The position numbers and the translations under genes are program-made. Source: Natrinema hispanicum (GTDB lineage: Archaea; Halobacteriota; Halobacteria; Halobacteriales; Natrialbaceae). Taken from it: a DNA stretch of 64,000 nucleotides. A model generated the notes under the pieces. The model was not told the origin of the DNA, ran no database searches, and saw only the letters and a program-made list of their open reading frames with translations. The DNA is taken from contig NZ_SHMP01000003.1 of the NCBI RefSeq assembly GCF_004217335.1, positions 310,001-374,000 of the forward strand. Direction: 5' to 3'. Shown here one piece after another: positions 17,401-26,474 of the stretch; the first letter of the stretch is position 1; each line of letters starts with the position of its first letter.

Positions 17401-17739
17401 ATGCGAGCATACCTTTATTTGGGAATCGCGATCGCAGCCGAAGTGACCGGGACGACGGCACTCAAGTTCTCGGATGGGTTCACCAATGCTGTCCCGTCCG
17501 CCGTCGTCATCGCGGGGTACATTGGGTCCTTTTATTTCCTCAGTCTGACGCTGCAGGAGTTTCCGATCGGGCTCGTCTATGCGACGTGGTCTGCGATCGG
17601 CATCGTCGCCGCAGCACTCCTCGGGGTCGTCCTGTTCGACGAACCTGTCGACATCGCCGGGCTGGTCGGCATCGCACTCATCATCGGTGGCGTCATCTGT
17701 CTCAACCTCTTCTCCGATACGTACGCCCCAGGACACTGA
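17401..17739 (+). CDS. small multidrug resistance (SMR) family transporter
   Basis: 112 residues and four helices. The essential membrane glutamate is E14 in AIAAEVTGTTALK, matching EmrE E14. GLVYATWSAIGIVAAALLG in helix 3 and ALIIGGVICLNLF in helix 4 are typical. SMR proteins work as dimers and exchange protons for cationic drugs or guanidinium; the substrate here is unknown. The gene is preceded by an AT-rich stretch. Its TGA stop forms the edge of a palindromic repeat that continues downstream. Confidence 0.92.
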   Translation: MRAYLYLGIAIAAEVTGTTALKFSDGFTNAVPSAVVIAGYIGSFYFLSLTLQEFPIGLVYATWSAIGIVAAALLGVVLFDEPVDIAGLVGIALIIGGVICLNLFSDTYAPGH

Positions 17740-17808
17740 TACGGTCTGCTGTACCGATTTACCGGCGCACCCACGGGGATCGATTTCTCGCACACTGCGA
17801 CGGTAAGG
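17739..17808. repeat. decayed copy of the 82-bp palindromic element
   Basis: The left part, ATACGGTCTGCTGTACCGAT, matches the full copy at 8049 exactly. The right half has diverged beyond recognition. It begins on the last base of the SMR stop codon. Confidence 0.7.
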
Positions 17809-17861
17809 GATCGGTGGCAGTTGCCCGCCGCTTTTTGACGGCTGCCGTGATAGCCACCCCC

Positions 17862-18410
17862 GTGACTCGAGTCGTCCGGCAGGCGACGGTCGACGATATC
17901 TGGACCGTCCACGAAATCGCACGCGAGAGCTGGCATGCCGTCTACGACGATGTCCTCGGCTCCGAAACAGTCGACGACGTCGTCGACGACTGGTATGCGA
18001 TCGGTGATCTCGAGTCCGCAATCTCCACCACCGAAAGCCGTGACGACGCCGCGTTCATCGTCGCCGAGACGGCATCGAACGCTGCATCTGCTGACGAGGC
18101 CGGCTGCCGAGCAGCCCCCGAACTCGATGGCTTCGCCCACGTCGTTCCGTGGCCCGAGGACACCGCAGTCGCATTTCTCGCGTGCCTGTACGTCCGGCCC
18201 GCCGTCTGGGACGAGGGAACCGGCACGGCGTTGCTCGAGACCCTCGAGACGAGTCTTGCTCCTGGATTCGACCGCGTTCGGCTGCCTATCCTCACAGATA
18301 ACGAGATCGGGATCTTCTTTTCCGAATCGCGAGGCTTCGATCGCGTCGAGACGCGGTCGTCCGGACTGGCAGCCGGGCTCGAAGAGCACGTCTACGAGAA
18401 GGAGTTGTGA
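17862..18410 (+). CDS. GNAT family N-acetyltransferase
   Basis: About 182 residues from the GTG at 17862 (VTRVVRQATVDDIWTVHEIARESW). The GNAT pattern is clear: an N-terminal RQATVDDI, a central beta strand VAFLACLYVRPAVWDEGTGTALL corresponding to the acetyl-CoA-binding V-x-P-x-x-x-x-x-G-x-G/A loop, and a C-terminal IGIFFSESRGFDRVET. The substrate is unknown. The start is the least certain part. It is convergent with the RNB exonuclease, seven bases away. Confidence 0.82.
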   Translation: MTRVVRQATVDDIWTVHEIARESWHAVYDDVLGSETVDDVVDDWYAIGDLESAISTTESRDDAAFIVAETASNAASADEAGCRAAPELDGFAHVVPWPEDTAVAFLACLYVRPAVWDEGTGTALLETLETSLAPGFDRVRLPILTDNEIGIFFSESRGFDRVETRSSGLAAGLEEHVYEKEL

Positions 18411-18417
18411 TGCGTCG

Positions 18418-19716
18418 TTACAGCGTCTTCTCTGCTTCTTCCTCATCGACGACCTCGATGCCACGGTTGTTGACCGCCATCGGGTCGAGGCCGACTTCCT
18501 GAAGGAAGGTCTTGTACTCGCGTTCGCACTGCTCGGCGTCTTTTTGCTTGTCGCTTGCGCGATCGCAGAGTTCGACGAGGTTCTCCGGCACGTCGTTTTT
18601 GTAGACGATCCAGTGGTTGATCAGGTCCGACAGCCGGCGGATGGGGCTCGTGAAGTGGCCGTAGATCTCGAAGTTCAGCGCGTGGTGGCCGCCGAACGGA
18701 TCGTTCATGTAGCGGGCCCGAGGCATCACCTTCATCACGGCCCACTGGATCTTGTCGAGTTGGCGGTCAGGGGCTTCCTCGAGCGTGGCGTTGACGGCTT
18801 TTCGGGGGTCGTCCCAGGTGCTGCCGGGGATCGAGACGCCATCGAGATCCTGAATCTCCTGGAGCGCTTCGGACCACTCGTCGGGGCTTGGCTGGGGGTG
18901 GACCCGGTACATGGCCGAGACACCGCGGTTCCACATGAGTTCGTGCGTGACGGCCTTGTTGGCCTTCAGCATGCACTCTTCGATGATGGTGTGGGCGCGG
19001 TCACGGCTCGGATTGAGGACGAGCGAGCCGTCTTCCTTGCGCTGTTCGTGCATTCGGTTGGCGAGGTCGTAGACCAGTGTGTTCTCCTCGTGGAGCGGTG
19101 CGTCGGGGTCGTCGAGGCGGTTTTCCGCCTGCGCGTAGGTAAGCCGTTCGTCGGACTCGATGACCGACTTGTAGATCTCGATGGTCTCGTAGGTCAGGTT
19201 CTCCTTGTCGAGGTGCATCTCGACGGTGTGGGCCAGTCGCTCCTCGTTTGGCACCAGCGAACAGACCGTCTCTGCAAGCACCGGCGGCAGCATATGGACC
19301 GTGTAGCCGGGCAGATAGACCGTGTTGCTGCGCTCGACGGCTTCGTCCCACATCGCCGTCTCGGGATTGACGTAGTGGGTTACGTCGGCGATGTGCACCC
19401 AGAGGACGTACTCGTCGTCGCGTTCTTCGATCGACAGTGCGTCGTCGAAGTCCTGGGCGTCGATCGGGTCAGTGGTCCACGTCGTCAGCTCACGCAGGTC
19501 TTTTCGCTCGTCGATCTCGTCGCTGATCTCCTGTGTTACACCCTCAGTCCGGGCTTCGGCCTCCTCTAAGACCTCCGGGGGGAACTCATAGGGGATCTCG
19601 AACTTCTCGAACAATTCCTCGCGCTTGTTCTCGAGATGGCGCGCGAGGTCCTCCGAGACCTCCACGGGGCCTTGGCCATCGACCGTGCCGGCCTCGGCCT
19701 GTGCGTCGTCACTCAT
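18418..19716 (-). CDS. RNB-domain 3'-5' exoribonuclease (RNase R/II-like)
   Basis: 432 residues. The core RNB domain is intact: TTDPIDAQDFDDALSIE holds the metal-binding aspartates, LWVHIADVTHYV follows, then YLPGYTVHMLPPVLAETVCSLVP, and NPFGGHHALNFEIYGHFTSPIRRLSDLINHW near the C-terminus. The bacterial cold-shock and S1 domains are absent, as in other haloarchaeal members, so the protein is about half the length of bacterial RNase R. It degrades RNA in the cytoplasm, and haloarchaea rely on it because they lack an exosome. The tail is very acidic. Confidence 0.93.
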   Translation of the reverse strand: MSDDAQAEAGTVDGQGPVEVSEDLARHLENKREELFEKFEIPYEFPPEVLEEAEARTEGVTQEISDEIDERKDLRELTTWTTDPIDAQDFDDALSIEERDDEYVLWVHIADVTHYVNPETAMWDEAVERSNTVYLPGYTVHMLPPVLAETVCSLVPNEERLAHTVEMHLDKENLTYETIEIYKSVIESDERLTYAQAENRLDDPDAPLHEENTLVYDLANRMHEQRKEDGSLVLNPSRDRAHTIIEECMLKANKAVTHELMWNRGVSAMYRVHPQPSPDEWSEALQEIQDLDGVSIPGSTWDDPRKAVNATLEEAPDRQLDKIQWAVMKVMPRARYMNDPFGGHHALNFEIYGHFTSPIRRLSDLINHWIVYKNDVPENLVELCDRASDKQKDAEQCEREYKTFLQEVGLDPMAVNNRGIEVVDEEEAEKTL

Positions 19717-19800
19717 GGCGACGGCTACGGACGTGAGGGTGAAAGTCGTGTCGGGACGCGGGCCAGGCGTTCGACGCCCTACGAGAGGATGAGCGCGGTG

Positions 19801-20097
19801 CTACCGCTCGTGTTCCTCGAGCGTGCCGTATCGCTCTTCGACAGCCGCGAGATAACGCGCGAGAAACGCCTCCTGGCTCTGCGTGTCCGCGTCGAGTTCG
19901 ACCAGCAGTGCCTCGAGTTCGGTGCGAGGATGGTGACACAACTCGCGGTGACAGGACTTACAGAAGTATTCGAAGGTCTTGTCCTCGCGATCCCAGCGAT
20001 CGCCGTGTTTGTCGTACTCGCGGGCCTCATCGCGCGGTCGCTCGGTACCACAGGCGACGCACGTGACCGTTCCCACCCGGTTCCGAGAGGGCCACAT
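19801..20097 (-). CDS. small CxxC protein, zinc-binding type, haloarchaeal
   Basis: About 98 residues. TCVACG near residue 12 and CKSCH near residue 45 make a four-cysteine zinc site, with the intervening REYDKHGDRWDR segment also conserved-looking. The C-terminal half is helical, starting RTELEALLVELDAD. A TATA-like stretch centred near 20126 is about 29 bases from the ATG at 20097, favouring that start over the ATG at 20115. The role is unknown; nucleic-acid or protein binding is the usual guess for such proteins. Confidence 0.75.
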   Translation of the reverse strand: MWPSRNRVGTVTCVACGTERPRDEAREYDKHGDRWDREDKTFEYFCKSCHRELCHHPRTELEALLVELDADTQSQEAFLARYLAAVEERYGTLEEHER

Positions 20098-20300
20098 ACG
20101 CAGGGCTAACGGCATGAGAGTACTTATCGATTGGCACACCTCACGGTCGCCGTGACGGTCAGGCCGGGCGAGCGACCGCGAACGGTGTCGCTGGCTGGTG
20201 GACCAACGCTGGTCTGGCTCGTCACTGCTGGCAGGGGGCTCGGACGCCGACACGGGGCGCGAATCTTATCTATTAAATGCGTACAGGCGGTAGCACGGGT

Positions 20301-20780
20301 ATGCAGGTTAAATCACGACACCACCTCCGTAGCGACGCCGTCTCGGAACTCGAGACCGCGCTCGAGGAACATCTGGGCGTCTCGCCCGAGGGAGACACCT
20401 ACGAACTCGTCGAGTTCGAGGACACCGACTGGGAGGTCGTCCTGATCGACGGTGAACCACAAGTCGCATACTTCGATGAGGAACCGTTCCCGACGGTTCG
20501 TGGAGCCAATGCCTACGAGCCCGACAAGCGGCTGGTCACCGTCGACGCGGGGGCCGTTTCGTTCGTCAGCGACGGGGCAGACGTGATGCGTCCTGGGATC
20601 ACGGACGCCACCGACGATATCTCACCGGACGATCTGGTCGTCATCGCCGAGGAGTCCCACGGGAAAGTACTCGCGGTCGGTCGCGCCCGCGTCGAGGGGT
20701 CGGACATGGTCGGCGACGGCGGAAAGGTCGTCGACTCGCTGCACCACGTCGGCGACGAACTCTACGAGTTTACCGGCTAG
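20301..20780 (+). CDS. PUA-domain RNA-binding protein (MCT-1/Tma20-like)
   Basis: 159 residues. The N-terminal half, KSRHHLRSDAVSELETAL, matches the archaeal pre-PUA domain. The C-terminal half is a PUA domain (KRLVTVDAGAVSFVSDGADVMRPGI, then VIAEESHGKVLAVGRA). Related proteins bind tRNA or rRNA, and eukaryotic MCT-1 acts in translation reinitiation. A TATA-like TCTTATCTATTAAAT lies about 29 bases before the ATG at 20301, which fits leaderless transcription and the homologous start. Confidence 0.85.
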   Translation: MQVKSRHHLRSDAVSELETALEEHLGVSPEGDTYELVEFEDTDWEVVLIDGEPQVAYFDEEPFPTVRGANAYEPDKRLVTVDAGAVSFVSDGADVMRPGITDATDDISPDDLVVIAEESHGKVLAVGRARVEGSDMVGDGGKVVDSLHHVGDELYEFTG

Positions 20781-20985
20781 TCAGACAGACACCATCGATC
20801 GACCACCGGCTCGGCTCCCGTACAGAAACTGTTGCTCCGTCCTCAAACGTCGCTTCCTCGACAGTATCGAAAGACAAATGACAATATATTCGACGTTTAG
20901 GTGTAAGTATGACTAGTAATACTAGCACCTAGAAGACGTATGCCCACCGAACTTAAATATTGGTACGTGGTAGCATGGACTAGAG

Positions 20986-21435
20986 ATGATCGAACTGACA
21001 GTCGACGCCGTTCGCCTCCATTCGCCGCGGACGATCACCACCGGCACACCCGTGTCCGAGGCAGCCACGTCTCTCCGACGGGCTGATGTGTCTGCACTCC
21101 CCGTTGTCGTTGACGGGTCGATCGTCGGCATCGTCACCCAATCGGATATCGTCGCTCTGGTCGCGGAAACGGACGACAGGCCGGCCGTTCGGATGGTTAT
21201 GTCGTCACCAGTGACCACGATTTCGCCGACCGCGACGCTGTCCGACGCCGCCGAAACGATGCGAACGGCCGGCGTCAAACACCTCCCCGTCGTCGACGAC
21301 GGCAGCTACTGTGGCCTGCTTTCGGTCCGAACGCTGGTTCCGTACCTCTCGCGACACCGCCTCGAGATCAAGCCACACGACGAATCGATGCGTATCGACT
21401 CGGCCGACAGTCACGAACTCACAGTGGGAGATTGA
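20986..21435 (+). CDS. two-CBS-domain protein
   Basis: 149 residues. Two CBS motifs, about residues 8-60 and 70-125 (PVVVDGSIVGIVTQSDIVAL, then LPVVDDGSYCGLLSVRTLV). Paired CBS domains form a Bateman module that binds adenosine nucleotides; no catalytic or DNA-binding domain is attached. A second, related CBS protein lies at 39949. A TATA-like ACTTAAATATT is about 28 bases upstream of the ATG. Its TGA stop is the edge of a decayed palindromic element. Confidence 0.88.
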   Translation: MIELTVDAVRLHSPRTITTGTPVSEAATSLRRADVSALPVVVDGSIVGIVTQSDIVALVAETDDRPAVRMVMSSPVTTISPTATLSDAAETMRTAGVKHLPVVDDGSYCGLLSVRTLVPYLSRHRLEIKPHDESMRIDSADSHELTVGD

Positions 21436-21506
21436 GACGGACCGCTGTCAGTCATTTCCGGCGAAACCGCGCCCCATCGCCGGTACATCGGTACAGCATA
21501 CCGTAT
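21434..21506. repeat. decayed palindromic element, inverted orientation
   Basis: The left end, GAGACGGACCGCTGTCAG, and the right end, CGGTACATCGGTACAGCATA, align with the two ends of the 82-bp element read in reverse. The centre is shortened by about 10 bases. It starts inside the TGA stop of the CBS gene. Confidence 0.7.
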
Positions 21507-21598
21507 GAGCGCCTCGAGCAGCCAGCGATTCGTTCACGACACGTGAACGGTCACGTCTGACGTAAGAACTATGGACACAGCGACGGACTTTCTCGCCT

Positions 21599-21949
21599 AT
21601 GGGATTGATGAGCAAAATTCTCGGTGGGAATCAGTCGCGAACTGTCGAGGACTACGCCGAACTGAATCTCGAAGACGTCTCTGCGAGTTCAGCCGAGGCG
21701 ACGATGCAGGTACGCATCGCGGAAGTCGCTGGGCAAGCCGATGCGATCGATATCAAAGACGCCATCTACGACGGCGACATCGTCATCGCGGATATCACCC
21801 GCTTGCGAACCGAAGACAGCACCGTCGAACACATCGTCGACGAACTCCGACAGGTCGCCCAGGAGGTCGACGGCGACATCGTCCGGAAAGGCGACGACCA
21901 GATGATCATCACGCCGACCGATATCCGAATCAGTCGCGAAAAACTGTAG
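21599..21949 (+). CDS. sepF: cell division protein SepF
   Basis: 116 residues. The N-terminal MGLMSKILGG is short and amphipathic, the type used for membrane targeting. The SepF core follows an acidic linker (MQVRIAEVAGQADAIDIKDAIYDGDIVIADIT) and ends with DDQMIITPTDIRIS. Archaeal SepF anchors FtsZ to the membrane at the division site and is essential in Haloferax. No ftsZ is in the window. The ATG at 21599 keeps the membrane-targeting sequence; a second ATG three codons later would also do so. Confidence 0.93.
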   Translation: MGLMSKILGGNQSRTVEDYAELNLEDVSASSAEATMQVRIAEVAGQADAIDIKDAIYDGDIVIADITRLRTEDSTVEHIVDELRQVAQEVDGDIVRKGDDQMIITPTDIRISREKL

Positions 21950-22088
21950 TCGCCGCCGAGACTGCCGGTCAAGCAGGTTCATACACGATCGGACAACGGC
22001 GATGCCATCCTGTCGGACGGGACGCTGAATTTTCATCCGGCGGGAATTGCCTGTGCTGATTATGCTATGTGCATCCGTTCGAGCCGAT

Positions 22089-22751
22089 ATGACGGGCTTT
22101 CGTGCAACGGTCGTGGTCAACGAGCCAATGGACTGTCCGCTCGCCGATGTCTCGGCGTGTGCTGGCGAACAGATCGATAGCGTCTCCCGATCGTCACAGC
22201 CAACGGCCAATGGGATGATCGTCGAGGAGTTCGGCGTCGCGGCGGACGCATCGATTGCCGGCGATCACGGTGTCGAAGTGACGCCAGTCCAAGCCAACGA
22301 TCGCGAAGCGATCTACCGATTCGAGCGTGACAGCAATACTAACTGTGCGTGTGAAATAATCGAACAGACTGGAACGCCGGTTTCGTCCGTCCGTGCTCAG
22401 AACGGCGCGTTGTACCTGTCCTTTCGGACGCTCGAGCTCGATACGATCACCGAAATCGTCGAGCAGTTGCGCGCGTCCTTCGATGGGATCATCGTCGAAG
22501 AACTCTCGCAGGATCACGAGGACGTCACCGCCGATCCGGTCGTCGTCGATCGGAATCAGCTCACGACTCGGCAGCGGGAGATCGTCGAGACCGCCCACGA
22601 GATGGGCTATTTCGAATATCCCAAGGGCGCGAACGCGACCGACGTCGCCGAAGAACTCGGCGTTGCACGGTCGACGTTTACCGAACACCTCGCGGCGGCC
22701 CAGACGAAGCTCATGGATGCCCTTCTCGAGGCAGAGCGGCCCCAGCAGTAA
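22089..22751 (+). CDS. Bat-type HTH transcriptional regulator
   Basis: 220 residues from the ATG at 22089. The N-terminal 150 residues form the sensor-like region of bacterioopsin-activator homologues (VVVNEPMDCPLADVSA at the start). The C-terminal HTH_10 domain is LTTRQREIVETAHEMGYFEYP, then AEELGVARSTFTEHL and a terminal helix. Family members control single pathways, often for neighbouring genes; here the neighbours are SepF upstream and a VOC protein downstream. Two earlier in-frame ATGs exist, but the chosen one matches the usual TGFRATV-like beginning. Confidence 0.87.
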   Translation: MTGFRATVVVNEPMDCPLADVSACAGEQIDSVSRSSQPTANGMIVEEFGVAADASIAGDHGVEVTPVQANDREAIYRFERDSNTNCACEIIEQTGTPVSSVRAQNGALYLSFRTLELDTITEIVEQLRASFDGIIVEELSQDHEDVTADPVVVDRNQLTTRQREIVETAHEMGYFEYPKGANATDVAEELGVARSTFTEHLAAAQTKLMDALLEAERPQQ

Positions 22752-22798
22752 CGGCGACACGCCAGTAACGCTTTGACCGGCGACCGTTTGGTCACGAT

Positions 22799-23173
22799 AT
22801 GGACGTCATTCACACTGCGCTGTTGGTCTCGGACATCGAACGGACGCGTGAGTTCTACGTCGACGCACTCGGTCTGACTGAGAACTGGTCGTTCACCGGC
22901 GACGACGGCGTCGAAAACGTCTACATCGGCGGCGACAACGCGGAGTTTCAGTTCAAGTACGACCCCGAGGGCAGTCCCGACATCGATTCGGGGACGATGG
23001 CACACGTCGCCGTCAGCGTCGAAAGCACCGACGAAACCGTCGAGCGACTGGTCGAGCGCGTCGATCCGCCAATCCAGCGACCACCGACGACGATGGACGA
23101 CCTCGGCCTCCGCGTCGCGTTCGTCGAGGATCCCGACGGCTACGTCGTCGAACTCGTCGAAGAACTCGAGTAA
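22799..23173 (+). CDS. VOC family protein (glyoxalase I-like)
   Basis: 124 residues with two beta-alpha-beta-beta-beta modules. The metal ligands are apparent: H5 in VIHTALLV, the central MAHVAV histidine, and a C-terminal glutamate in YVVELVEELE. YIGGDNAEFQF closes the first module. Lactoylglutathione lyase is the nearest named enzyme. Since haloarchaea use gamma-glutamylcysteine rather than glutathione, the real substrate is unknown. It lies 47 bases downstream of the Bat-type regulator and may be co-transcribed with it. Confidence 0.82.
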   Translation: MDVIHTALLVSDIERTREFYVDALGLTENWSFTGDDGVENVYIGGDNAEFQFKYDPEGSPDIDSGTMAHVAVSVESTDETVERLVERVDPPIQRPPTTMDDLGLRVAFVEDPDGYVVELVEELE

Positions 23174-23209
23174 GACGGCCTGCTGGCGGTCGGCGACGCT
23201 CGAGGGCGG

Positions 23210-24415
23210 CTACTCGGACGTGTCGGCCGCAGCAGGGGTTGCGACCGACGGCGGCGTCCGGACGACATAGACGAGGAGCACGGCAGCGATCGTCACGACG
23301 GCGGCCAGAAACAGCCAGCCAGTTCGATACCCGACTGTGTCGGCGAGTGAGCCGAACGCAGGCGGCGCGACGAGTGCCCCACTCGTGAGCGCGAGCTGGC
23401 CGCCCGCGGTCGCACCGCCCATCTCGTCGGCCCGGACGAGCGTCGCCATGACGGAGTAGTAGACGCCGGTGTACCCGAGGACGAAAAAGCCGAGGGCAGA
23501 AAACGCGATCGCGGCACCGCGTTCGGCCGTCGTCGCCGCGACCACGACGAACATGGCCGCACTGCCGAGCGACTGGGTGATGAGCACCAGTCCGATCCTG
23601 ACGCGTGGTTCGCCGGGCAGCACGTCGCTCAGCCAGCCGGTCAGCACGCGGCCGACGCTGCCGAACACCTGGACGAGCGCGAGGACGACGCCGCCGAAGG
23701 CGACGGACGCCCCGATCGATTCCTCGACGTACAGGACCGTGTACCCGGTGGTGGTAAACAGTGCTGCGCCAAGAAAGAAGCCGGCAGCCGTCAACGCGAC
23801 GTACGACCGGTTCGAGAGCAGCGCCCGAAAGTCGGGATAGCCGTTTGCACTGCCCTTGCTATCGCTCGAGTAGGCCAGATAGAAGCCGACGGCGACGACG
23901 GAACCGACACCAGCGGCGACGAGAAACCCGGCCTGCCAGAACAGGACGCCAGCGAGGCCAGTGATCAGGAGCGCGCTACTGCCGCTGCTGCCGGTGACGC
24001 CGACTTGCTTGATTCCCATCGCGAGGTTCTGATGGTTCGGGTCGACGGTGTCGAAGACCGCCTTGTTCGTGCCGGGCATCGCGGTTCCGTACATCGATCC
24101 CAGAACGAACACCGCTGCAAGCAACAGCGCGTACGTCGACGCACCAGCGACCAGTACCGCCCCCGCTGCGAGCCCGAAGAGACCGAGTGTCAGCGTCACT
24201 CGTTCGCCAAACCGGTCCGTCAGCGCGCCGAGTGGAATCAGGAAGACTGCGTAGCCGAGGGTGAGTGTGGTGACGACGAGTCCAACCGAAAACCGGGAGA
24301 GCCCGAACGCATCCCGGAAAAACGGCGTCGCAGCGAACACAGTGTAATAACAGATACTCGCGGCGATCTGCCACGTCGTAACGAGTCCCACCGTCTGCCA
24401 GTCCGATCGGTCCAT
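23210..24415 (-). CDS. major facilitator superfamily transporter
   Basis: 401 residues and about 12 helices. The MFS loop 2-3 motif is GALTDRFGERVTL, and the corresponding loop in the second half is GWLSDVLPGEPRVR. The pattern (YYTVFAATPFFRDAFGLSR early, GTNKAVFDTVDPNHQNLAMGIKQVG in the middle) resembles oxalate/formate or nitrate-type MFS proteins, but the substrate cannot be told. The ATG at 24415 gives a short cytoplasmic start; a longer 5' extension is possible. It is downstream of hisS on the same strand, with a 110-bp gap. Confidence 0.87.
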   Translation of the reverse strand: MDRSDWQTVGLVTTWQIAASICYYTVFAATPFFRDAFGLSRFSVGLVVTTLTLGYAVFLIPLGALTDRFGERVTLTLGLFGLAAGAVLVAGASTYALLLAAVFVLGSMYGTAMPGTNKAVFDTVDPNHQNLAMGIKQVGVTGSSGSSALLITGLAGVLFWQAGFLVAAGVGSVVAVGFYLAYSSDSKGSANGYPDFRALLSNRSYVALTAAGFFLGAALFTTTGYTVLYVEESIGASVAFGGVVLALVQVFGSVGRVLTGWLSDVLPGEPRVRIGLVLITQSLGSAAMFVVVAATTAERGAAIAFSALGFFVLGYTGVYYSVMATLVRADEMGGATAGGQLALTSGALVAPPAFGSLADTVGYRTGWLFLAAVVTIAAVLLVYVVRTPPSVATPAAADTSE

Positions 24416-24525
24416 CGGCCGGTGATGCTTGGCAAACGGGTTCAAAAAGCGTACTGCTCTCGGGCCTGCCGGCGGCGACAACGCTCGAGTGGCAGTCGCG
24501 GTTACTGACGCGCGATCCGAATCGC

Positions 24526-25824
24526 TTACTCGAAGTCCGCAAGCGTCGGCCGCTCGAGGTCACCCGGGAACGCGTCGACCGGAACCTGCATCTGGTCGCC
24601 AGATTCCATGTCCTTGATCGTCACCTCGTCGTTTTCGAGGTCCTGTTCGCCAGCGATGACGACGGTCTCGGCATTGATCGAATCCGCGTAGTTCAGTTGC
24701 GCACCGAAGGAACGACCGGCGACGTCGGTCTCGACGATATGGTCCCGCTCGCGCAGGTCGCGAACGATTTGGGCTGCTTCAGCCCGCGTGTCGCCGATCT
24801 GGAGAACGTAGTAGTCGGTCGTCACTTCCTCCTCGGGCCAGACACCGGCCCGCTGGAGCAACAGCGACAGCGTCGCGTGGCCGGGTGCGACGCCGACTGC
24901 GGGCGTCGGCTGGCCGCCGAAGCTCTCGATCAGGTCGTCGTAGCGGCCGCCGCCGAAGATCGACCGGGAAACCTCGCCAGCGGAGTCGAAACACTCGAAG
25001 ACGACGCCCGTGTAGTAGTCCAGCCCGCGGGCCGTCTCGAGGGATATCGTACAGTACTCGCGTGCGCCGAAGTCTTCGGCAGCGTCGAGGACGTTCTGGA
25101 GGTTTTCGACAGCAGCGGTCACGCGCTCGGTGTCGGCGAAGGCCTCGACGGCCTCGAGGTCCCCTTCGGCGATGAGGTCGGCGAACTCGGCGGCCTGATC
25201 GGCCGAGAGCCCGGCATCGATCAGCAGGTCGTGATACTCGACCTGCGAGATCTTGTCGGACTTGTCGACCGCGCGGATCGCTGCCTCGGTGTCGATGTCG
25301 GCATCATAGCTCTCGAGGACGCCCCCGAGAATGTCGCGGTGGGAGATGCGGAACTCGAAGTGCTCACCGGTGAGCCCGAGGCCGGTCATCGCGTCGGCAG
25401 CCCACGCGAGGATTTCGGCGTCGGCTTCGGGTTCCGAGGAGCCGAAGATGTCGACGTTGGTCTGGTAGAACTCCCGGTAGCGGCCCTGCTGGACCTGCTC
25501 GTAGCGCCAGAACGGTCGCGTCGAGACCCACTTGATCGGCTTCGACAGTTCCTGTTGTTTCGCGACGACCATCCGGGCGACTGTCGGCGTCAGTTCCGGC
25601 GTCAGCGTGACGTGGCGGCCGCTCTGGTCCTCGAAGGCGTAGAGTTCGTCGACGATCTCGTCGCCGCTTTTGTCCGTCCACATCTCGGCGCGCTCTAAGG
25701 CCGGCGTCCCGATCTCGCGGAAGCCGTACTCGCGGGCCGTCTCCTCTAACACGTCGGTCGTCGCCCGCCGTGACGACATCTCGCCGGGATAGAAGTCACG
25801 AAATCCCTTGATCCGGTCGTACAT
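24526..25824 (-). CDS. hisS: histidyl-tRNA synthetase
   Basis: 432 residues. Class II motif 1 and 2 regions are present: IKGFRDFYPGEM at the start, LTPELTPTVARMV, and the motif-2 block STRPFWRYEQVQQGRYREFYQTN. The histidine-specific segment ARGLDYYTGVVFE and motif 3 GGGRYDDLIESFGGQPTPAVG are intact. The C-terminal anticodon domain follows. The ATG at 25824 matches the usual MYDRIKGFRD beginning. It lies 59 bp behind the PP-loop gene in a minus-strand translation-linked run. Confidence 0.97.
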   Translation of the reverse strand: MYDRIKGFRDFYPGEMSSRRATTDVLEETAREYGFREIGTPALERAEMWTDKSGDEIVDELYAFEDQSGRHVTLTPELTPTVARMVVAKQQELSKPIKWVSTRPFWRYEQVQQGRYREFYQTNVDIFGSSEPEADAEILAWAADAMTGLGLTGEHFEFRISHRDILGGVLESYDADIDTEAAIRAVDKSDKISQVEYHDLLIDAGLSADQAAEFADLIAEGDLEAVEAFADTERVTAAVENLQNVLDAAEDFGAREYCTISLETARGLDYYTGVVFECFDSAGEVSRSIFGGGRYDDLIESFGGQPTPAVGVAPGHATLSLLLQRAGVWPEEEVTTDYYVLQIGDTRAEAAQIVRDLRERDHIVETDVAGRSFGAQLNYADSINAETVVIAGEQDLENDEVTIKDMESGDQMQVPVDAFPGDLERPTLADFE

Positions 25825-25883
25825 GACCACTCGTTGGGCGACGACGACCTTCTATTCTTTCGTTCGGCGACGGCTGGGGACCG

Positions 25884-26474
25884 TCACCGAACGTTCGTCA
25901 CGGACGTCTGATCGTGATCGGGGAAGTACTCCGCAATCGCTTCCGGGCCCTCTTCGGCGGCGATGAGTGCCCGAAGTTCGGCCTCGTAATCGGCCCTGTC
26001 GATCTCCTCGCTGGGGCCGGCGGTCACGTCCAGTCGTGTTTCGACCAACCGATCGACGGCGGACCGGCCGAACCCGGACAGTGGCGCGATGTAGTCGATC
26101 TCGTGGCGGTCCTCTAAGCTCTGGGCTTGGGCCCGCGAGACCGTCGGGACGCGGTCGTCGCGGCGGGTGCCATCTGCGATCGCGTCGAACTCGCGGGTTG
26201 CAAGTCGCTCGAGTGCGTGTTCATGGACCAGTTGAATGCCGTTTCGGGGAAAGCCATCCTCGCGGATCAAATCGACAGCCTCGTGAGCGACGTCGGGATC
26301 GCACTCAAGTCGGTCGAACGGGAAGCCGACCGTCTCGGCCGTCTCGTGGGCGTGTTTCCAGTCGTCGCTGATGCCGAAATGTGCGGTCACGAGCGTCACG
26401 TCATAGAACTCCTCGAGCAAGAGCGCCGCGAGCGTCGAGTCCTTGCCGCCGCTGTAGAGCAATCCGAGCTCCAT
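25884..26474 (-). CDS. PP-loop ATP-binding protein (DPH6-like)
   Basis: 196 residues. The N-terminal PP-loop is GLLYSGGKDSTLAALLL (SGGKDS), as in diphthine-ammonia ligase and N-type ATP pyrophosphatases. Further conserved blocks are GISDDWKHA, FDAIADGTRRDDRVPT and IDYIAPLSGFGR. It would adenylate a substrate. A tRNA- or EF2-modification role is suggested by family and neighbours but not shown. Its ATG overlaps the PDCD5 stop (TGATG). The family is haloarchaea-wide and sits in this same gene order elsewhere, to my knowledge. Confidence 0.82.
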   Translation of the reverse strand: MELGLLYSGGKDSTLAALLLEEFYDVTLVTAHFGISDDWKHAHETAETVGFPFDRLECDPDVAHEAVDLIREDGFPRNGIQLVHEHALERLATREFDAIADGTRRDDRVPTVSRAQAQSLEDRHEIDYIAPLSGFGRSAVDRLVETRLDVTAGPSEEIDRADYEAELRALIAAEEGPEAIAEYFPDHDQTSVTNVR